The notes below the pieces were generated by a model. It ran no database searches. It was not told where the DNA came from and saw only the letters and a program-made list of their open reading frames with translations. Position numbers and translations under genes: made by a program. Below are positions 25,980-34,923 of a DNA stretch of 64,000 nucleotides, one piece after another. The first letter of the stretch is position 1; each line of letters begins with the position of its first letter. Source of the stretch: CAZFER01 sp964517495 (GTDB taxonomy: Bacteria; Hinthialibacterota; Hinthialibacteria; Hinthialibacterales; Hinthialibacteraceae); contig CAZFER010000015.1 of assembly GCA_964517495.1 (NCBI GenBank), positions 1-64,000 of the forward strand, written 5' to 3'.

Positions 25980-26261
25980 TTAATACACAATGGGAAAAAT
26001 TAATTTCTCTGAGTCACTACCGATATCGTTTGCCTTCAGGTTTTTGAGGCTCGTGTTGCGGTCGAGGTTGGGCGTGCTGTAAGCCTTCTGCCCATAACAA
26101 CTGAGGTCGGCCCACCCCATGTCATCGACGAGGATATAGATGATGTTTGGCTTATTGGTTTGGGCGAAAAGCGACGGAGGGGTAACCAAACCGGCTGCCG
26201 TCAATGCGGCGGATTGTTGTAAGAATGACCGGCGTGAATAATGATCTTGGTTATGTGGCAT
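25980..26261 (-). pseudogene. truncated Tat-exported sulfatase
   Basis: A 93-residue remnant. It has a Tat signal (SRRSFLQQ), then the sulfatase N-terminal strand KPNIIYILVDDMGWADLSCYG with the metal-binding Asp pair at 46-47, and TPNLDR. After Arg68 the similarity stops and an unrelated tail runs to a stop. The CxPSR formylglycine site and the rest of the fold, about 400 residues, are absent, so it cannot be an active sulfatase. In another frame after the junction a stretch ending PEGKRYR then stop could be an old C-terminus, consistent with a large internal deletion, but this is unproven. AAGGAAG precedes the ATG. It starts 13 bases after the next sulfatase gene ends. Confidence 0.8.
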
Positions 26262-26274
26262 ATTTGCTTCCTTT

Positions 26275-27573
26275 TCATTTCGCTTTTGCTTTTGAGCGCA
26301 TCTCTTCAATGATTGAACGAAAGCGTTTGCCGGCGGTTTTGACGGACGGTGGAATATCATCTTTTGGTAATGGCTCTTTTTCGAAGGGATCGTATTTCAT
26401 ATTATAAATACGTCCATCATCGTAAAATTTCCAATCCTTGGTGCGAATCCACCAATGCCCCTCCCATTCGGTATATACCCAGGTTCGAGGAATACCCGGT
26501 CTCCCTTGTAACTGAAGGGCAAAGCTTTGCCCGTCTAAAATGCGATCCTCTGGTAATTTGGCATGTGCCAGGTCAGCAAAGGTGGAGAAGAAGTCACTAA
26601 AATCAATCAGATCCTCGCACACCTGCCCGGGGGGAGCGGTTCCCAGCCAGTTGGCGATTAAGGGAACATGGGTTCCCGCATCGGTCAATTCAGCTTTCCC
26701 GCCTTTGATTGATATGCCCTTCCACTCTGAGGTTACGCTTTTCGGTGAACCATTATCGCCGGTGAATAGAATCAAGGTGTTTTTACGAAGTCCCAAATCA
26801 TCCAAGGTATCCACTAATTCACCTACCAAGCGGTCTATTTGTGAGACCATTTCGTCATAGGATTGATATTCACCATGGGGACCTTTAGGCTCCTTGTATG
26901 GCCCACCCGTTTTGGCGAAGTGGGGCAATGTCATGGGATAATAAGCGAAGAATGGTTTGTTTTGGTTTCTACGAATAAAGTCCTTTAGAAACCCGCAATA
27001 CACATCCGGACCGTATTCATCTTCTATTCCTCCAAGCAGTTTGCCATTTTGCCAGATCATGGGCTGGTAATAGCGTGGACCTTCATGCCAGGCCCAACAG
27101 CAGTATTCATCAAAGCCCATTTTGTGCACATGCTCAGGATGGTCTTTTAATAGTGCCAATTGCCATTTCCCCGCCAGGGCGGTGGCATAACCGGCCTTTT
27201 TCAACATATGTCCAAAGGTGATTTCTTCATCCGGAATCTGCCCCCAACCAACATAATTACGAAAACTGTAACGTCCGGTCATGATACACACACGCGAGGG
27301 GCCACATTTAGGCGTGCTGTATGCATGAGTAAAACGAATCCCCCCACTGGCCAAGGCATCGAGGTTGGGGGTGGAATAGGAAGTTCCACCGTTACAGCCA
27401 AGACATTCGTATCCCAGATCATCCGCCATGATCAAAATGATATTGGGGGGACGCCTGCCGCGTGAATGTTGGGCCGATACAGCGGACAACGATTGAGCGG
27501 ACAATGCACCTCCTGTTAGTCCACCTAAAAACAGACGGCGCGAGAATTGATTTGAATTACGTTTTTTACTCAT
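26275..27573 (-). CDS. Tat-exported S1 sulfatase
   Basis: A 432-residue sulfatase with a Tat signal (SRRLFLGG). Metal-binding Asp pair in IMADDLGYE (51-52). The Cys-type activation motif CGPSR is at 90-94, where Cys90 becomes formylglycine. The later active-site strand reads LFTGDNGSPK, with the Lys pair GGK. Acts outside the cytoplasm on a sulfate ester, most likely of a glycan. It is closely related to the next gene upstream (27631), sharing KWQL and DLIDFSDF strings, so the pair probably arose by duplication. It needs a formylglycine-generating enzyme or anSME encoded elsewhere. GGGG lies before the ATG. Confidence 0.93.
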   Translation of the reverse strand: MSKKRNSNQFSRRLFLGGLTGGALSAQSLSAVSAQHSRGRRPPNIILIMADDLGYECLGCNGGTSYSTPNLDALASGGIRFTHAYSTPKCGPSRVCIMTGRYSFRNYVGWGQIPDEEITFGHMLKKAGYATALAGKWQLALLKDHPEHVHKMGFDEYCCWAWHEGPRYYQPMIWQNGKLLGGIEDEYGPDVYCGFLKDFIRRNQNKPFFAYYPMTLPHFAKTGGPYKEPKGPHGEYQSYDEMVSQIDRLVGELVDTLDDLGLRKNTLILFTGDNGSPKSVTSEWKGISIKGGKAELTDAGTHVPLIANWLGTAPPGQVCEDLIDFSDFFSTFADLAHAKLPEDRILDGQSFALQLQGRPGIPRTWVYTEWEGHWWIRTKDWKFYDDGRIYNMKYDPFEKEPLPKDDIPPSVKTAGKRFRSIIEEMRSKAKAK

Positions 27574-27630
27574 ATAATTACCCCATTCGTAAACGGCTTA
27601 TCTTAAATCAAACACTTCAGTTTTTTTATA

Positions 27631-28995
27631 CTAATCTTTTGCTTTCCTGATGCGCTGCGCTTCTTTGGGCATGGAATTAATTACCGCACGTAGTTTTTTA
27701 CGTGCAGCCAGGGCTTGAGAACCGCCTTCTTCCTTTTTTATTGGATGCTGTTCTTCGATGTCGTTCTTAAGGTCATACAATCGTCCATCGCCATAAAGTT
27801 TCCAGCGTTTATCGCGAGCGAAACGGTGTGTGGGATTTTGATGAGATATATAGTTTTTGTTCAAGGGCCGGGCGTTGTAATAACAGAAAATGGCTTCACG
27901 AGGGTTGCCCTTTTCACCGCGCAGTTGAGGATAGAAGGAGCGACCATCCTGCGGAACATCTTCAAACGGCTTGGCTCCGGTTACGTCCGCGATTGTGGGC
28001 AGGAAGTCGCTGAAATCAATCAAATCGTCGCATACTTTGCCTTTTGGAGTAACACCCGGCCATTGAGCCACAAAGGGAGCATGGGTTCCTGCATCGGTGG
28101 AATGGGATTTCCCTCCTCTTATCACACGGCCATTTAGTTTTGATTTAATTTGCCGAGGGGTACCATTATCACCTGTAAATAAAATCAAAGTGTTCTCTCG
28201 CAGGCCGTTTTCTTCCAAAGCAGTGATGATTCGTCCAACAATGGTATCTATATAAGCCACCATATCTTCATAATTTTTTTGATTATTTTTACTGTTTCGG
28301 TCTTCACTATTCGGTGTGGGCAGAAAAGGACCGTGGGGAAGCACCATGGGGTAATATAAAAAGAAGGGGTTCCCCTTGTTGCGCTTGATGAATTCAGTCG
28401 CGTAGTCACTGAAATAATCCGGACCGTATTTGCCTTCTGTATTTTGAATATACTCCCCGTTTTGATCGATTAACGGATCCCAATAGCGTGATTCATGTTT
28501 TTTGACCTGCCACAGGCAATATTCATCAAATCCAGCATCCTTGGGCAGGGTGCCTTTGCCTTCCATATCTCCATAGATATCAGGACCATATAATTGCCAT
28601 TTGCCCACCACGCATGTTCGATATCCAGCACGCTGCATCATATGGCCAAAGGTTTTTTGGTCAGGTAAAAGAATCCCAAACTCATAATAGTTACGGATAT
28701 TGGATTGGCCGGTCATTATTTTTACCCGGCTGGGTGTGCATAGCGGGTTGGCATGGCATTGGGTGAATTTCACACCATTTTTTGCCATACGATCAATATT
28801 GGGGGTTGAATATTGTTGACTGCCATAAATTCCAAAGCATTCATAACCCACATCATCCCCCATGATAAGAATCACATTGGGCTTAGAATTCGAACCTTGA
28901 TTGGCCGCCAGGCCGTGTTGCATTGAAAGGGAAAATGCGGCTGTGCCAATCGATGTTTTTTTAACGAATTCGCGTCGTGATATCGAATTATTCAT
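27631..28995 (-). CDS. Tat-exported S1 sulfatase
   Basis: A 454-residue sulfatase. Tat signal SRREFVKK near residue 6. Metal Asp pair in IMGDDVGYE (47-48), activation motif CTPSR at 86-90, and LFTGDNGTPR downstream. The ATG at 28995 is chosen because AGGAGAGG precedes it and it starts directly before the Tat motif; nine upstream codons are open but unlikely. It heads a minus-strand run of this gene, the sulfatase at 26275 and the truncated sulfatase, with gaps of 57 and 13 bases. It is divergent from a fourth sulfatase. Substrate unknown. Confidence 0.93.
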   Translation of the reverse strand: MNNSISRREFVKKTSIGTAAFSLSMQHGLAANQGSNSKPNVILIMGDDVGYECFGIYGSQQYSTPNIDRMAKNGVKFTQCHANPLCTPSRVKIMTGQSNIRNYYEFGILLPDQKTFGHMMQRAGYRTCVVGKWQLYGPDIYGDMEGKGTLPKDAGFDEYCLWQVKKHESRYWDPLIDQNGEYIQNTEGKYGPDYFSDYATEFIKRNKGNPFFLYYPMVLPHGPFLPTPNSEDRNSKNNQKNYEDMVAYIDTIVGRIITALEENGLRENTLILFTGDNGTPRQIKSKLNGRVIRGGKSHSTDAGTHAPFVAQWPGVTPKGKVCDDLIDFSDFLPTIADVTGAKPFEDVPQDGRSFYPQLRGEKGNPREAIFCYYNARPLNKNYISHQNPTHRFARDKRWKLYGDGRLYDLKNDIEEQHPIKKEEGGSQALAARKKLRAVINSMPKEAQRIRKAKD

Positions 28996-29096
28996 AAATA
29001 TACCTCTCCTTTTCATTATCACCTTATGTTATGCATATCAAAAATCCATGCAAAACAAAAGAGGTGAAATATAAAAAATTTTGTAAACAGGGGAGT

Positions 29097-29122
29097 CCGG
29101 CCTGGCGGGAGCCTGGCCCTCC
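29097..29122 (+). repeat. GGGAGGGCGAGG-like repeat, diverged
   Basis: CCGGCCTGGCGGGAGCC followed by TGGCCCTCC matches the GGCGGGAGCCTCGCCCTCC core at 12690-12711. It lies in the divergent spacer between two sulfatase genes. Confidence 0.45.
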
Positions 29123-29246
29123 TGGGGTAGAGAAAGATAATGAAAGTGATCTCTTTTCAAATTTATCAAGCCATGATAAAAAGGATTCGTTATGTTCACA
29201 TTAAGAACAAACTTGCGATTATTCTTAATCAATGAGGAGTACGATC

Positions 29247-30671
29247 ATGAAGCAATCCCGCCGTGATTTTTTGAGAACGCTTGGCGCAGGAGCATCCATC
29301 ATCGGGTGTCCGGCGGTGCTGAGTTCAAAGACGTTTGCGAATGACAAGCCGAATTTTCTGTTTATTCTTGCGGATGATATGGGATGGCGGGATCCTTCAT
29401 GCTATGGCCATGAATTTCAGGAAACCCCTCATATTGATGAACTATGCAGTCAGGGGATGAAATTCACGGATGCTTATGGCGCCTGCCCAGTGTGCTCTCC
29501 AACCCGAGCCAGTATCTTCTCCGGCCAGTATCCTGCACGAGTGGGGATTACCGATTTCATCACAGGCCATTGGCGGCCTTATGAAAAACTGCGTGTTCCC
29601 ATCAACCGCACTCAATACCTGCCTCTTGAAATTGAAACCATTGCTGAAGCCTTGAAACCGGCAGGATACACATCCGGTATGTTTGGCAAATGGCACTTGG
29701 GTTGGGGGAAACACATCCCCACCAATCAGGGATTTGATAAGCAGCGGGTGACTAGTGGTCCTCATTATAAATTTCGAACCAATCCACAAGATGAAGTTCC
29801 ACCCGATTTAAATCAGGCGGATTATCTGACCGATGAATGCATCAATTTTCTTGAAGCCAACAAGGACAATCCCTTTTGCTGCTTTGTCACTCATTTTGCT
29901 GTTCATATTCCCCTGCAAGCGGATAAGGATTTAATCTTGAAATATGCCAACAAACCGGTTCCTGATTCCGGTGTTAATAATCCTGTTTATGCGGCTATGG
30001 TTGCGCATGTCGACCGGAGTGTAGGCAGGATTATGCAGAAATTGGACGACTTGAACCTTACCGAAAACACCGTTGTGGTTTTCTTTTCTGACAATGGCGG
30101 ATTAAGGCAAACTTTCACAGGCCGTGGGCCTATCGTCTCCACTAACGCACCGTTACGGGATGAAAAGGGTACCCTTTACGAAGGTGGCATTCGTGAACCG
30201 TTGATCATTCGTTGGCCTGGTAAAATTGAAGCGGGAAGTGTGTGTGAGACGCCGGTCAGCAGCGTTGATTTTTACCCCACTTTTTTGGATATGGCCAAGG
30301 CCAACAAGCCGGATCAAACCCTCGATGGAGAAAGCCTGGTTCCGCTTATTCAACAGAAGGGTGATTTACAACGTGATGCCATCTATTGGCATTACCCCCA
30401 TTACCATCATTCTGTGCCTGCGGGAGCAATACGCCAGGGTGATTATAAACTCATCGAGTTTTATGATGATAACCCTCTTGAATTGTATAACCTTAAAACC
30501 GATATCAGCGAAACAATCAATCTGGCTGAATCCAAACCCGAGTTGGCAAAAGAATTACAACAAAAGTTAGCAAGATGGCGTAAAGAAGTTAACGCCGCCA
30601 TGCCGGTTGAAAATCCCGATTTTGATCCAGACCGCCGCCATGAATGGGGCCGTCACCCCAGCCGGGGCTAA
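29247..30671 (+). CDS. Tat-exported S1 sulfatase (CSPTR type)
   Basis: A 474-residue sulfatase with Tat signal SRRDFLRT. Asp pair in LADDMGWRD (43-44), activation motif CSPTR at 83-87 followed by ASIFSGQYPARVG, the conserved GKWHLG near 145 and SDNGG further on. The C-terminal PNPDFDP-like segment (MPVENPDFDPDRR) is typical of the arylsulfatase A-like S1 subfamilies. Full length. The ATG at 29247 follows GAGGAG by 8 bases, so the TTG-initiated extension to 29232 is rejected. Convergent with the histidine kinase gene, which ends 38 bases away. Confidence 0.94.
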   Translation: MKQSRRDFLRTLGAGASIIGCPAVLSSKTFANDKPNFLFILADDMGWRDPSCYGHEFQETPHIDELCSQGMKFTDAYGACPVCSPTRASIFSGQYPARVGITDFITGHWRPYEKLRVPINRTQYLPLEIETIAEALKPAGYTSGMFGKWHLGWGKHIPTNQGFDKQRVTSGPHYKFRTNPQDEVPPDLNQADYLTDECINFLEANKDNPFCCFVTHFAVHIPLQADKDLILKYANKPVPDSGVNNPVYAAMVAHVDRSVGRIMQKLDDLNLTENTVVVFFSDNGGLRQTFTGRGPIVSTNAPLRDEKGTLYEGGIREPLIIRWPGKIEAGSVCETPVSSVDFYPTFLDMAKANKPDQTLDGESLVPLIQQKGDLQRDAIYWHYPHYHHSVPAGAIRQGDYKLIEFYDDNPLELYNLKTDISETINLAESKPELAKELQQKLARWRKEVNAAMPVENPDFDPDRRHEWGRHPSRG

Positions 30672-30708
30672 GTAAAATGGCTTATTTTAACAAAAATAAA
30701 AGATAGAT

Positions 30709-33700
30709 TTATATATCAATCTGCTTTTCAGGAGAACTTTGTTGTTCCAGCACACGTTCGAGCATACGGCTTAATTCCTCGATGCGGTAGGGTTTGGTTA
30801 TAACACCCTTAAAACCATAGGCTTGGTAATCCGCCATGATGGGATCGCCTGAATAGCCGCTGGATACAATGGCGTTGACCTGGGGATCAATTCGTTTCAA
30901 CTCGACGATAGTGTCTTTACCCCCCATACCACCGGGGATGGTTAAATCCATAATCACGACATCAAATGGCTTTTCTTCTGCCATGGCATTCTGATACACC
31001 GCGATGGCCTGCTCACCTGTTTCAGCGAGTGCGACTTCAAATCCCATATGTTCTAACATTTGGCTAGCTACATCCCGCACAAAATCCTCATCATCCATCA
31101 CCAGAATTTTCCCGGAACCACGCATTATTTTTTCTGGGCGGTACTCACTTGTTTTGGATTGATTACGTACCATGGAATCCGCTGGCAGATAAAGGGTGAA
31201 TATGCTTCCTTTCTCACTTACTGAGTCGACCGTAATCACCCCGTTATGTTGTGTTATGATGGAATAGCAAATGGCTAGCCCCAAACCGCTGCCTTTTTGT
31301 TTGGTCGTAAAGTAGGGATCAAAAATCCTGGGAAGTTGTTTTTGGGGAATTCCAATTCCTTGATCCTGAATGATCAGTTTAACGTAATCACCACGATCCA
31401 GCGCTGGAACGGACTCATCTCCCTTTTCATCAATCCTATAATTCTCTGCCTGGATTTGAATTTCACCACCGGAAGGCATCGCCTGATCAGCATTAATCAC
31501 CAGATTATGAATAACCTGGTTGATCTGGCCACGGTCGACATCCACGGGCCAAAGATCATCAGGGCAATCAAACCGATATTTCACATTGGATCCGCGAAGA
31601 GCAAAGGTAGCGGTTTCCTCAACGATTTCTTTCAAAGATGCAAATTCTTTTATCGGTACCCCCCCTTTGGAAAAGGTTAACAGTTGCTGTGTCAAATCCT
31701 TGGCCCGCTGAGAGGCATTTTCCGCTGCGGTTAATCGTTCGACTACATTATGGTCTGGTGGAGAAAGGGTTTTGGCAAAGGAGATGTTACCGATTATCGC
31801 GGTTAAAATGTTGTTGAAATCATGAGCAATCCCACCGGCCAAAATACCTAGCGATTCCAATTTTCGAGTTCGTTGCAGTTCCTCTTCCAATCGGTGTTTT
31901 TCGCTTACATCACGTATAACAAGTACAACGCCAATGATTTGGCTGTCTTTATCCCGTATGGGTGCGCCACTATCCTCCAGAATTCTTTCTGTTCCATCTC
32001 GAGCCATCAATTTGGTGGTATTAGTAAATTCAACAATCCCGCCAATTTGAAGTACTTTTTGAACCAAATCCTCGCAAGGTTCATTGGAATAAACATCATA
32101 AATATGGAGAATATCACTAATAGGCCGGCCTAAAGATTCCTGCTCACTCCAGCCTGTTAACTCTTCCGCCACTTTATTCATTAACAACACATTTCCATCA
32201 ATATCTGTGGAGATTACACCATCCCCAATGCTACGAAGAGTAACCTTTAATCGCTCTTTTTCTTTCGCTAATGCTTCTTCCGCTTTCTTAAAATCATCAA
32301 TATCACGGGTTACTCCCAAGATATGAGGTTCATCATCCAGGTTGATAACGGTTGCGGATATGAGGCAGGTTCGAATCGCTCCATCTTTCCTTCGATATTT
32401 TGCTTCCAGGTTTCGAACCCCACCGTCTTTTTCCAACGCCTCGATTAACCGAATCCGGTCATTTGGATCATACCAAATATTGAATTCCGAGGATGTCACT
32501 CCAATGACCTCTTCTCGTGAATAGCCGGTTACTTTTGTAAAACCTTCGTTTACGTCAACACAAAGACCGTCTTTAATTCTGGTAATGCTGATGGAATCCG
32601 GGCTGGTTTGAAAGGTTGTGCGGAATCGTTCTTCGGAGACTCTTAGCGCCTCTTCGGCTTGCTTTCGCTGGGTAACATTCCAAAAGATACCGAGAATGCC
32701 AGCAATCTCTCCATTTTGATCTTTGACTGGTGTTTTAACCACTTCAACCCATTTTCGCCCTTCAGATGATTCATGCTCTTCAACGAGATGCAGTGTCTCC
32801 CCTGTTGCTAAAATTGTTTGATCGTCTGAGCGATATTTCCGAGCGAATTCATCAGGGAATAAATCAAAATCCGTCTTGCCGATAATATGTTCAACTTCCC
32901 GTCCCATTAACTTGCAGAAACTTTGATTGACAGAGACAAAGATAAACTCACGATTTTTAAGAAAAACGCATTGCTTTAAATTTTGTAACAAGGTCCGATA
33001 CAATGTTTCCCGCTTGGATAATTCGTTTTCGATACGCTTGCGTTCTTCTATCTCTCCTTGTAATGAATGGTTGGCAATGACAAGTTCATCTGTACGGGCT
33101 TCCACTGCCATTTCAAGCCAGGCATAACGTGAAAAGAGCAACACCAATAAAACGATGATAATAATTGAGCCAAAGATCAATATGGAAAGAAAAATGGGAT
33201 TGGTATACCAGGGTGTTAAGACAACGAATGAATAAACCGCTGGCGATAAATCAACATTCGCATTACGATCCATGGCTTGGATGGATAAATGATGCTCTCC
33301 TGCAGATAAGCCTTTTGCCGAAGCAACCGTTAACGGCTGAAATGGGGACCAGGGTTCACCATCAAAGCGGTAAGAAAACAACAATCGATCCGAATTGGTT
33401 CGTTTCCATTTGTCGATTCCTTCGAAGAAAAACCTTACATTACCGCCCGGTGGCGTGTTCTTCAAATTTCTTTCCTCATGTATGATTGTTTCAGGGGCCT
33501 CGCGATCTATAGAAGGCCGGTAAAGTGATAAACCACTCGCTGTTTGAGCCCATGTGCGATTAAGGGAATCAATCATTATTTTGAAGACCGCGGTATTCGA
33601 CAAACCATCTTCGAATGTATTCGTTAACCAATGGCCTTGGTTATAACGGTGGATGCCGCTACCCGATGCTATCCATATTTCATTATTATTCATGGGATTT

Positions 33701-34353
33701 CTCAAAATAGTCCATATATCCTGAAGATTCCTTTTGATCACATACCACTGATTCCCATCATATTCATGAATATGGTTTCTTCCCCCAAACCAAAAAACAC
33801 CGGGACGCACTTCTTCGATACAAAAGGCGCCGGCGCCGTCATATCCCTCCTCCTCTCCCAAAACTTGATACGATCCATCTTTATAAACACTTACACCTGT
33901 TAAACCACCCAACCAAACATCCCCCTCAGCCGTTTCAAAAAGACTGACAAGTTTATCGATCTGCCATTGGTTGCCCTTGTCTAAAAAAGGGGTAAAGGAT
34001 TGGCCATCAAACCACTGAACCCCTCCAGGATACATGGCCCAAAGAGTTCCCGTTTCACTTTCATATATTTTCCAATCCAATGAGGCAAACCAACCAGGGC
34101 TGGGGAGGGTTTTAATATTATAGCCACCGCTATAACTAATTTGGTCCACATCACCATGATTCATCCACAATTTGCCAGAGGGACCAATGTTAACCGAACT
34201 GGTCCACGATTCTATCAGCCCATCCAAAGAGGTATAAAAACGCCAATTAATTAGCTCATAGCCATCGGCAAGATGATAGAAACATAGGTCAGGCAACAAA
34301 CAGATGAAAAACCAGAATACGATTTCCCTCCGCTTCCTGATGCTAAGAGGCAT
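30709..34353 (-). CDS. hybrid sensor histidine kinase: propeller, Y_Y_Y, three PAS, HisKA, HATPase, REC
   Basis: A 1214-residue membrane sensor. An N-terminal signal or helix is followed by a periplasmic two-component propeller (about 30-290, repeated W and G-rich blades such as GLSNTAVFKIMID). A Y_Y_Y-like domain (about 300-385) and one transmembrane helix (about 390-412) follow. In the cytoplasm there are three PAS domains (445-570, 575-695, 700-820), HisKA with phospho-acceptor IAHDFNN near 840, HATPase (NLVINADQAM; GIGIPQKQLP; GSGLGL) and a C-terminal receiver with phospho-Asp in VIMDLTIPGG. Unlike Bacteroides HTCS proteins it has no DNA-binding output, so a separate response regulator is needed. 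GGGGAG lies 11 bases before the ATG. The context suggests sensing of extracellular glycan products; this is inference. Confidence 0.93.
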   Translation of the reverse strand: MPLSIRKRREIVFWFFICLLPDLCFYHLADGYELINWRFYTSLDGLIESWTSSVNIGPSGKLWMNHGDVDQISYSGGYNIKTLPSPGWFASLDWKIYESETGTLWAMYPGGVQWFDGQSFTPFLDKGNQWQIDKLVSLFETAEGDVWLGGLTGVSVYKDGSYQVLGEEEGYDGAGAFCIEEVRPGVFWFGGRNHIHEYDGNQWYVIKRNLQDIWTILRNPMNNNEIWIASGSGIHRYNQGHWLTNTFEDGLSNTAVFKIMIDSLNRTWAQTASGLSLYRPSIDREAPETIIHEERNLKNTPPGGNVRFFFEGIDKWKRTNSDRLLFSYRFDGEPWSPFQPLTVASAKGLSAGEHHLSIQAMDRNANVDLSPAVYSFVVLTPWYTNPIFLSILIFGSIIIIVLLVLLFSRYAWLEMAVEARTDELVIANHSLQGEIEERKRIENELSKRETLYRTLLQNLKQCVFLKNREFIFVSVNQSFCKLMGREVEHIIGKTDFDLFPDEFARKYRSDDQTILATGETLHLVEEHESSEGRKWVEVVKTPVKDQNGEIAGILGIFWNVTQRKQAEEALRVSEERFRTTFQTSPDSISITRIKDGLCVDVNEGFTKVTGYSREEVIGVTSSEFNIWYDPNDRIRLIEALEKDGGVRNLEAKYRRKDGAIRTCLISATVINLDDEPHILGVTRDIDDFKKAEEALAKEKERLKVTLRSIGDGVISTDIDGNVLLMNKVAEELTGWSEQESLGRPISDILHIYDVYSNEPCEDLVQKVLQIGGIVEFTNTTKLMARDGTERILEDSGAPIRDKDSQIIGVVLVIRDVSEKHRLEEELQRTRKLESLGILAGGIAHDFNNILTAIIGNISFAKTLSPPDHNVVERLTAAENASQRAKDLTQQLLTFSKGGVPIKEFASLKEIVEETATFALRGSNVKYRFDCPDDLWPVDVDRGQINQVIHNLVINADQAMPSGGEIQIQAENYRIDEKGDESVPALDRGDYVKLIIQDQGIGIPQKQLPRIFDPYFTTKQKGSGLGLAICYSIITQHNGVITVDSVSEKGSIFTLYLPADSMVRNQSKTSEYRPEKIMRGSGKILVMDDEDFVRDVASQMLEHMGFEVALAETGEQAIAVYQNAMAEEKPFDVVIMDLTIPGGMGGKDTIVELKRIDPQVNAIVSSGYSGDPIMADYQAYGFKGVITKPYRIEELSRMLERVLEQQSSPEKQIDI

Positions 34354-34539
34354 GATGTGTATTTCTCCCCGGATAATTAAACACAAGTTCAATAAAATTA
34401 TATCAACAAAATAGCCTTAATCGAACTCCTTATAGCAAACATGCAAACTTTCTTAATTATTTGTTAAATTTCATTACAATTTTATTATAGGAATGATATC
34501 ATATTTAATTAATTTAATTAATGACCTAATTATCGTTGA

Positions 34540-34827
34540 CTATTTTACTTTGGTATGAATTAACGGTTCCGCTGTAGCAAAAGTCTCTTGTTTATGGTTT
34601 TGAATTAATTTTTCGTCTTTAACAGAAAAGTGAATCACATTCAATTTTTCAGGCTGAACATCTTTAGGAATATTTAAGGAAGCCAGGGTATGCTCAGATA
34701 ATGGCTTTTTTATCGGTTGATTATTTTCAATCAATAAAAAAGGCAGTAACTGACCGACAGGCACGCTCATACCAGTACAACCATAACATATCACAATAAT
34801 TAGTATCGAATTCAAAAAAAATTTCAT
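34540..34827 (-). CDS. small putative lipoprotein
   Basis: A 95-residue protein with a hydrophobic N-terminus MKFFLNSILIIVICYGC. The Cys at 17 could be lipidated, although the residues before it (CYG) are not a classic lipobox. The remainder is polar, with no recognised domain. The ATG at 34827 begins the signal-like segment and follows a GAGAG stretch. It lies between the kinase gene (186 bases away) and the acylase gene. No homologue recognised. Confidence 0.55.
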   Translation of the reverse strand: MKFFLNSILIIVICYGCTGMSVPVGQLLPFLLIENNQPIKKPLSEHTLASLNIPKDVQPEKLNVIHFSVKDEKLIQNHKQETFATAEPLIHTKVK

Positions 34828-34923
34828 AAATGTCTCTCTTTTCGTTATAATATCTCTCTTCAATAATAACGAATCAGCGGCCATTTTGGCGCAATATAAT
34901 TCAATCGATTTGGAATAAGTGCT

